Source: an uncultured Bacillota bacterium (GTDB lineage Bacteria > Bacillota > Clostridia > Peptostreptococcales > Anaerovoracaceae). Taken from it: a stretch of DNA of 10,802 nt. Positions 6,859 through 10,802 of this stretch are shown here, piece after piece. Position 1 is the first letter of the stretch, and every line of letters starts with the position of its first letter. A program made the translations under genes and the position numbers. The stretch covers positions 1-10,802 of the forward strand of contig CASEFF010000037.1 in the NCBI GenBank assembly GCA_949287115.1. The letters are read 5' to 3'. The notes beneath the pieces are model-generated. The model was given only the letters and a program-made list of their open reading frames with translations, made no database searches and had not been told where the DNA came from.

Positions 6859-7246
6859 AGCGCGGGAGATCCTGATGCAGATACTGTACGAAATGGACGC
6901 TACGGATTCAATGGATCGCGAGACGGCAGAAAGGCTGGCAAACGAGCGTCTGTCGGGCAATAACAGGGAAAGAGGCATCAGATTGCTCTGCGGCATAACG
7001 GATGAGCTGGGAGCGATAGACGAAGCGATAAACGAAAAGAGCAGGTCGTGGAAAACGAGCAGGATGCCTAGAGTTGATCTTGCCATAATGCGGCTTGCGC
7101 TGGGAGAGATAAGGTTCGACGAGACGATACCGGATGCCGTGGTCATAAACGAAGCCGTCAATCTGGCGAGAAAATTCAGCATGGATAGATCGCCGCGTTT
7201 TATAAACGGCGTGCTGGGCGCCATAGTGAACTGCGATGAAAAGTGA
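6845..7246 (+). CDS. nusB: Transcription antitermination factor NusB
   Basis: This 133-residue protein is of normal NusB length. It is an all-helical RNA-binding factor that pairs with NusE (ribosomal protein S10) on boxA RNA to promote antitermination in rRNA operons. The most recognisable part is the C-terminal half: MPRVDLAIMRLALGEI (74-89), IPDAVVINEAVNLARKFS (95-112) and SPRFINGVLGAI (116-127). The N-terminal TRNEAREILMQILYEMD fits the basic first helix that contacts RNA. AGAGG at 6834-6838, inside the end of yqhY, sits 6 bases before ATG. The gene overlaps yqhY by 14 bases and the following Kae1-like gene by 11, so translation is probably coupled. It is read from the promoter at 6462-6490. 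Confidence 0.95.
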   Translation: MTRNEAREILMQILYEMDATDSMDRETAERLANERLSGNNRERGIRLLCGITDELGAIDEAINEKSRSWKTSRMPRVDLAIMRLALGEIRFDETIPDAVVINEAVNLARKFSMDRSPRFINGVLGAIVNCDEK

Positions 7247-8195
7247 ATACGTACTCGGTATAGATACGAGCAACTACAAGACATCCGTCGCGGTGACGGA
7301 CAGAGACGGCAATATAATATGTGACCGCAGGATCCTACTGAAGGTAAGGCAGGGAGAAAAAGGGCTGAGACAATCCGACGCCCTTTTTCAGCATATCAAA
7401 AACCTTCCGCAGCTCATAGAGGAAACGATGAGCACACACAGGTACGATTTTGCCGCGGTGGCATATTCTTCAAGACCGAGACCGATGGAGGATTCATATA
7501 TGCCCGTGTTCCTTGCAGGGGAAGGCTACGGCAAGGCTATAGCCGCGGCATTGAGAATACCGGCGTTGGACTTTTCACATCAGGAGGGTCATATAGAGGC
7601 CATAAAGGCCTTTTCATCTTTAAAGGACAGAAAAGAACTGCTGGCGTGTCACTTTTCCGGCGGCACTTGTGAGGTGCTGCGCGTGACTGACAACGGCAGA
7701 GGATACGATATAGATATAGTGGGAGGCTCCAAAGACATTTCTTTCGGGCAGGTGATAGACAGAGCAGGCGTGAGCCTGGGCATGGCGTTCCCTGCCGGAG
7801 AGGAGATGGACAGGATAGCGACGGATACCGAAAAGACGGCCGATGTGCTGACGCCGGTAAGATCGCACCACGGATGGGTGAATCTGTCGGGCATAGACAC
7901 TCAAATGAGAAGGGCAACATCGGATATGTACATAGCCGATGCACAGCCCGTCATAAAGGAGCTTTTCGTCAGGATAGCCGATGCCGTGGCGGCCATGGTG
8001 CGGCAGTGTGCCGAAAAGACAGGCATAAGCGATGTTATAATGGCCGGCGGCGTCACGGCCAGCCGGTTCATGAGAGAACGGGCAGGACGGTCCTTTGACG
8101 ACATGGGGATAAACGTGCAGTTCGGAGACGGCGCCCTTTCTCAGGACAACGCTGCAGGCGTCGCATTGCTGGGAGGCAGAGTGTTATGGCGATGA
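7236..8195 (+). CDS. TsaD/Kae1-like (peptidase M22 family) protein, probably not the canonical TsaD
   Basis: This 319-residue ASKHA-fold protein is related to TsaD/Kae1, formerly called O-sialoglycoprotein endopeptidase. GIDTSNYKTSVA (8-19) is the phosphate-1 motif, and HQEGH (115-119) supplies the HxxxH metal ligands. SGGTCEV (141-147) lacks the histidine of the usual SGGHT, AGGVTAS (270-276) stands in for GGVAAN, and D304 in SQDNAAGVA is the final metal-ligand aspartate. Canonical TsaD (about 340 residues) makes the t6A base of tRNA with TsaB and TsaE. This divergent, shorter form sits in the nusB-xseA interval, where many Firmicutes have folD, so I read it as a paralog of unknown function. 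Metal and nucleotide binding look intact. It overlaps nusB by 11 bases and xseA by 10. It has no convincing ribosome binding site of its own, which suggests reinitiation after nusB. A terminator-shaped inverted repeat lies at 7356-7389 within it. Confidence 0.82.
   Translation: MKSEYVLGIDTSNYKTSVAVTDRDGNIICDRRILLKVRQGEKGLRQSDALFQHIKNLPQLIEETMSTHRYDFAAVAYSSRPRPMEDSYMPVFLAGEGYGKAIAAALRIPALDFSHQEGHIEAIKAFSSLKDRKELLACHFSGGTCEVLRVTDNGRGYDIDIVGGSKDISFGQVIDRAGVSLGMAFPAGEEMDRIATDTEKTADVLTPVRSHHGWVNLSGIDTQMRRATSDMYIADAQPVIKELFVRIADAVAAMVRQCAEKTGISDVIMAGGVTASRFMRERAGRSFDDMGINVQFGDGALSQDNAAGVALLGGRVLWR
7356..7389. repeat. Perfect 10-bp inverted repeat of terminator shape inside the Kae1-like gene
   Basis: GAAAAAGGGC (7356-7365) and GCCCTTTTTC (7380-7389) are exact reverse complements separated by 14 bases. 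The A-tract, GC core and T-tract arrangement is that of a bidirectional intrinsic terminator, but it falls at about codons 41-52 of an intact reading frame. It may be an attenuator or a chance result of the coded residues. Confidence 0.5.
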
Positions 8196-9385
8196 AACCG
8201 GTGACGGTGTCACAGCTCAACAATTACATAAAGCGCATATTGCAGTCGGATCCGCTGCTGGGCAACGTTTCGGTGACGGGAGAGATATCAAATCTGAAGT
8301 TCCACGGCTCCGGCCACGTGTATTTTTCGCTGAAGGATGAGAGCAGCAGGATAAACTGCTTCATTGCCGCCGACAATCTCGCAGATCTCGGATGCACGCC
8401 CGAGGAAGGCGCGGAAGTCATAATAGAAGGGTACATATACCTGTACATGAGAGGCGGCAGCTATTCGCTGAACGTCAGGAGAATGGAAAGCTCCGGCAGG
8501 GGAGATCTGGCGGAGGCATTCGAAAAGCTGAAGCGAAAGCTTGATGCCGAAGGACTTTTCGACACCGGCCATAAAAAGGCAATACCGCCGTTCCCGAAAA
8601 AGATCGTTCTGGTGACGTCTCCGACGGGGGCTGCCGTCAGGGACATGATAAAGATAATAACCGGAAAGAACCATATCGTCGATATATACGTGTATCCGGT
8701 ACTGGTACAGGGGCCGGCTGCGGCGGGAGAGATAGCGGCAGCGATAACGGACATAAACGCCCGTCATCCCGATACGGATGTGATGATCGTAGGCAGAGGC
8801 GGAGGCTCGGCGGAAGAACTGTGGGCCTTCAACGAGGAGATCGTGGCCAGAAGCATATACGACTCCGACATACCGGTGATATCGGCGGTGGGTCACGAGA
8901 TAGATTTCACCATATCGGATCTCGTCGCGGATCTGCGCGCGGAAACGCCTACTGCGGCAGCCGAAAGAGCGGTGCCCGACACGGCGCTGCTTAAAGAGCA
9001 GCTGGATTCACTCATAGAAGGTATGGGTGATGACATCGGCATTGTGGTCGGCAGGAAGCGCAGGCTGACGGAAAGTCTCGATCCCGATACGTTCCGGTCA
9101 GGCATCAGAAACCGCATGGCCTTCGACAGGCTGACTGCAGACAATATGATGGCCGAAGTAGAAAGCAAAGTCAGGGATATGGTGATGCGGTCGAGGCACA
9201 TGGTGGAGCTGTACGGAGAAATGGTGAAGGCGGCCGACCCGAAAGCCATAATGGAGCGTGGATACAGCATCGTCACCGATGATGACGGCAACATCATAAG
9301 GGATATGGATGCGTTAAAAGATCGTCAGATCGTAAATATAGAGGCGTTCAGGGGACGCGCCAGAGCGCGCATCGAGCGTCAGTGA
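8186..9385 (+). CDS. xseA: Exodeoxyribonuclease VII large subunit
   Basis: This 399-residue protein is the catalytic and DNA-binding subunit of exonuclease VII, which degrades single-stranded DNA from both ends into short oligonucleotides and acts in repair. The N-terminal OB-fold (about 1-100) is clear: VSQLNNYIKRIL, VTGEISNLKFHGSGHVYFSL and later VIIEGYIYLYMRGGSYSL. The catalytic domain begins near 130, with KKIVLVTSPTGAAVRDMI (138-155). VGRGGGSAEELWAFNEE (202-218) and AVGHEIDFTISDLVADLRA (234-252) are the family hallmarks. Length is slightly below the E. coli protein (about 456), as is common in Firmicutes. GGGAGG at 8171-8176 lies 9 bases before ATG 8186. The start overlaps the Kae1-like gene by 10 bases, and xseB follows after 13. 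The middle helical region (about 265-345) is rich in charged residues, consistent with a coiled coil. Confidence 0.96.
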   Translation: MAMKPVTVSQLNNYIKRILQSDPLLGNVSVTGEISNLKFHGSGHVYFSLKDESSRINCFIAADNLADLGCTPEEGAEVIIEGYIYLYMRGGSYSLNVRRMESSGRGDLAEAFEKLKRKLDAEGLFDTGHKKAIPPFPKKIVLVTSPTGAAVRDMIKIITGKNHIVDIYVYPVLVQGPAAAGEIAAAITDINARHPDTDVMIVGRGGGSAEELWAFNEEIVARSIYDSDIPVISAVGHEIDFTISDLVADLRAETPTAAAERAVPDTALLKEQLDSLIEGMGDDIGIVVGRKRRLTESLDPDTFRSGIRNRMAFDRLTADNMMAEVESKVRDMVMRSRHMVELYGEMVKAADPKAIMERGYSIVTDDDGNIIRDMDALKDRQIVNIEAFRGRARARIERQ

Positions 9386-9398
9386 AAGGAACATCGAT

Positions 9399-9596
9399 AT
9401 GACAGCAAAGGAAATGAGCTTTGAAGAAGCGTTGAAAAAGCTGGAGGAAGTGTCACAGAAATTAAAGTCGGAGGATATTTCCCTCGAAGAGGCTATCGCC
9501 TGCTATGAGGAAGGAATCAGGTATCACAGACAGTGCCGCGACATACTCGATAAAGCCGACCGGAAGATCGAGACGCTTGCGAAGCGGGAGGTGTGA
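9399..9596 (+). CDS. xseB: Exodeoxyribonuclease VII small subunit
   Basis: This 65-residue all-helical protein is of normal length for XseB, which binds the XseA coiled coil in several copies per large subunit to form active exonuclease VII. The pattern SFEEALKKLEEVSQKL (7-22), then SLEEAIACYEEGIRYHRQC (28-46), matches the family (FEEAL..LE.IV..LE...L.LEE....YE.G). AAAGGA at 9385-9390, overlapping the xseA stop, lies 8 bases before ATG. The gene's stop at 9594-9596 is only 2 bases from the ispA start, and its last codons contain the ispA ribosome binding site. Confidence 0.95.
   Translation: MTAKEMSFEEALKKLEEVSQKLKSEDISLEEAIACYEEGIRYHRQCRDILDKADRKIETLAKREV
9586..9593 (+). promoter_or_regulatory. 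Ribosome binding site that sets the ispA start
   Basis: GGGAGGTG within the end of xseB lies a proper distance (7 bases from GGAGG) before ATG 9599. The alternative in-frame GTG at 9593 is part of the site itself and could not be used with it, so ATG 9599 is preferred. Confidence 0.8.
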
Positions 9597-9598
9597 GC

Positions 9599-10495
9599 AT
9601 GAAGGACTATACATTCGACGATTACAGAAAGATGATAGAGGATCATCTGATGGATTTCATACCCGATGTGGATCATAAGAGCATAACGCTCTATGAATCC
9701 ATGAAGTACAGTCTCACATCGGGAGGAAAGAGGATAAGGCCGGTGCTGCTTTTGGCGGCATGCGATTTCTGCGGAGGGAACGTGAAGGAAGCGCTGCCTT
9801 ACGCCTGCGCCGTGGAATACATCCATACCTACTCACTGATCCACGACGACCTGCCGTGCATGGACGATGATGACCTTAGAAGAGGCATGCCGACAAATCA
9901 CAAGGTATACGGAGAAGCCATGGCAACGCTGGCTGGGGACGGACTGCAGTCCGCCGCATTCGAAGTCATGAGCAGGGACATGCTGTTCTATTTCGACGAC
10001 GACAAGGCGCTCAAGAGGAGAGTACGCGCAGCCTACGAGATCTGCAAAGGCGCCGGATGCCGCGGCATAGTGGCAGGACAGGTGGCGGACATATCCGTGG
10101 AAGACCAGAGCTGTTCCAGCGAAATGCTGGATTACATACATCTTACGAAGACATCGGCTCTCATCGTTGCCGCGGTAAGGGCCGGCGCACGTCTCGGAGA
10201 TGCCGATGAGGACACGCTGGAGGACCTGACGGTATACGCCGAGAATCTGGGACTGGCTTTCCAGATACGCGACGATATACTCGATGTGGAAGGCAGCGAA
10301 GAGGAGATGGGAAAGAAGTCCGGCATGGATTCGGTGAATAAAAAGGCGACGTATCCGTCGATAAACGGACTTGAAGAATCGAAAGAGCGCTTGAAGACCC
10401 TTACGGAAGTGGCAATGGACGCTCTCGGGAAATATTACGACAACGCGGAAGTATTCGTAAAGCTTGCTAAGGATCTCGCCATAAGGGCAAGATAG
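9599..10495 (+). CDS. ispA: Farnesyl diphosphate synthase (polyprenyl synthetase family)
   Basis: This 298-residue trans-prenyltransferase condenses isopentenyl diphosphate with allylic diphosphates. The first aspartate-rich motif is DDLPCMDDDDLRRG (D83, D84, D89), with the two-residue insert of bacterial type II farnesyl diphosphate synthases. The second is DDILD (225-229). SGGKRIRP (41-48) binds diphosphate, and HKVYGEAMATLAGDGL (101-116) is also conserved. The residue five before the first motif is tyrosine (Y78 in HTYSLIHDD), which in this family limits chain growth to C15 (or shorter), so farnesyl diphosphate is the likely product. It feeds undecaprenyl carrier and quinone synthesis. It lies 19 bases upstream of dxs, which makes the first precursor of the same pathway, so supply and chain elongation appear co-regulated. 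Confidence 0.95.
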   Translation: MKDYTFDDYRKMIEDHLMDFIPDVDHKSITLYESMKYSLTSGGKRIRPVLLLAACDFCGGNVKEALPYACAVEYIHTYSLIHDDLPCMDDDDLRRGMPTNHKVYGEAMATLAGDGLQSAAFEVMSRDMLFYFDDDKALKRRVRAAYEICKGAGCRGIVAGQVADISVEDQSCSSEMLDYIHLTKTSALIVAAVRAGARLGDADEDTLEDLTVYAENLGLAFQIRDDILDVEGSEEEMGKKSGMDSVNKKATYPSINGLEESKERLKTLTEVAMDALGKYYDNAEVFVKLAKDLAIRAR

Positions 10496-10514
10496 ACCGG
10501 AAGAGGTATGATAC

Positions 10515-10802
10515 ATGAACGATTACATAGACAGACTTTCTCTGCCTGATGACCTGAAGGATATGAGCATTGACGATCTCGAGCTGCTCTCGTACGAGAT
10601 CAGAGATTTTCTGGTGGAGAAGGTTTCGAAGACGGGAGGACATCTGTCTTCCAATCTGGGGGCGGTGGAGCTTTCAATCGCTCTGCACAAGGTGTTCGAC
10701 ACACCCAAAGACAGAATAATATGGGACGTGGGACATCAGACGTACGTCCACAAGATATTGACGGGCCGTGCCGGTGATTTTGACAACCTCCGGCAGATGG
10801 GA
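10515..10802 (+). CDS. dxs: 1-deoxy-D-xylulose-5-phosphate synthase, N-terminal part
   Basis: The first 96 residues are present and the gene runs off the right edge (family length about 620-640). Dxs condenses pyruvate and glyceraldehyde 3-phosphate, using thiamine diphosphate, in the first step of the methylerythritol phosphate pathway. [19 protein letters not shown] (residues 41-59) and [18 protein letters not shown] carry the catalytic and cofactor-contacting histidines typical of the family. The N-terminal [25 protein letters not shown] is also characteristic. GGAAGAGG at about 10499-10505 precedes ATG 10515 by 9 bases. It follows ispA with no terminator and is the last gene of the visible operon. 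Confidence 0.95.
   Translation, partial: MNDYIDRLSLPDDLKDMSIDDLELLSYEIRDFLVEKVSKTGGHLSSNLGAVELSIALHKVFDTPKDRIIWDVGHQTYVHKILTGRAGDFDNLRQMG

Noticed and set aside
6301..7284. 327-codon minus-strand open frame across the promoter, yqhY and nusB
   Set aside because: It is antisense to three confident genes and a near-consensus promoter, with Ser-rich, domain-free translation.
9593..9598. GTG at 9593 as the ispA start
   Set aside because: It falls inside the GGGAGGTG ribosome binding site, and ATG 9599 has ideal spacing.
1..10802. CRISPR, mobile element or defence system
   Set aside because: No spaced direct repeats, transposase, integrase or terminal inverted repeats were visible, and the gene content is metabolic and housekeeping.

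Overview
The window looks like chromosomal DNA of a strictly anaerobic member of the Clostridia (Firmicutes/Bacillota). Three things suggest this: an oxygen-sensitive glycyl radical enzyme with its activase, the Firmicutes-type run yqhY-nusB-...-xseA-xseB-ispA-dxs, and strong purine-rich Shine-Dalgarno sites ahead of most genes. Base composition is moderate (roughly half G+C by eye), yet AUA is the dominant isoleucine codon and AGG/AGA are common for arginine. I cannot name a genus. All supported genes lie on the + strand. There is no intergenic gap above about 115 bases, and I saw no tRNA, rRNA, CRISPR array or insertion sequence.

Layout. (1) 1-593: C-terminal half of a peptidase U32-family protein (TrhP/YrrO-like, tRNA hydroxylation). 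(2) 640-2052: a CNNM/CorC-type membrane protein with paired CBS domains and a highly charged tail, followed by a hairpin terminator. (3) 2165-2899: a ZIP-family metal transporter in which one expected metal-bridging glutamate is methionine. (4) 2939-6452: an activating enzyme and its glycyl radical enzyme. The active site resembles the B12-independent glycerol/propanediol dehydratases, but an extra four-cysteine cluster sits just after it and no downstream pathway genes are visible. (5) From 6462: a near-consensus promoter starts a tightly packed housekeeping operon of yqhY (Asp23/Gls24), nusB, a second-type TsaD/Kae1-like protein, xseA, xseB, ispA and the start of dxs. The first four genes overlap by 14, 11 and 10 bases, which implies translational coupling.

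How they fit together. The operon at the right combines transcription antitermination (NusB), exonuclease VII (XseA/XseB) and isoprenoid precursor synthesis (IspA, Dxs). The Kae1-like protein sits where many relatives carry folD. The central dehydratase-like pair is probably a catabolic module whose substrate cannot be read from the neighbours. The features most worth a second look are that glycyl radical enzyme and its cysteine cluster, the altered ZIP metal site, the Kae1-like paralog with a terminator-shaped inverted repeat inside it, and the compact terminator/promoter junction at 6441-6490.
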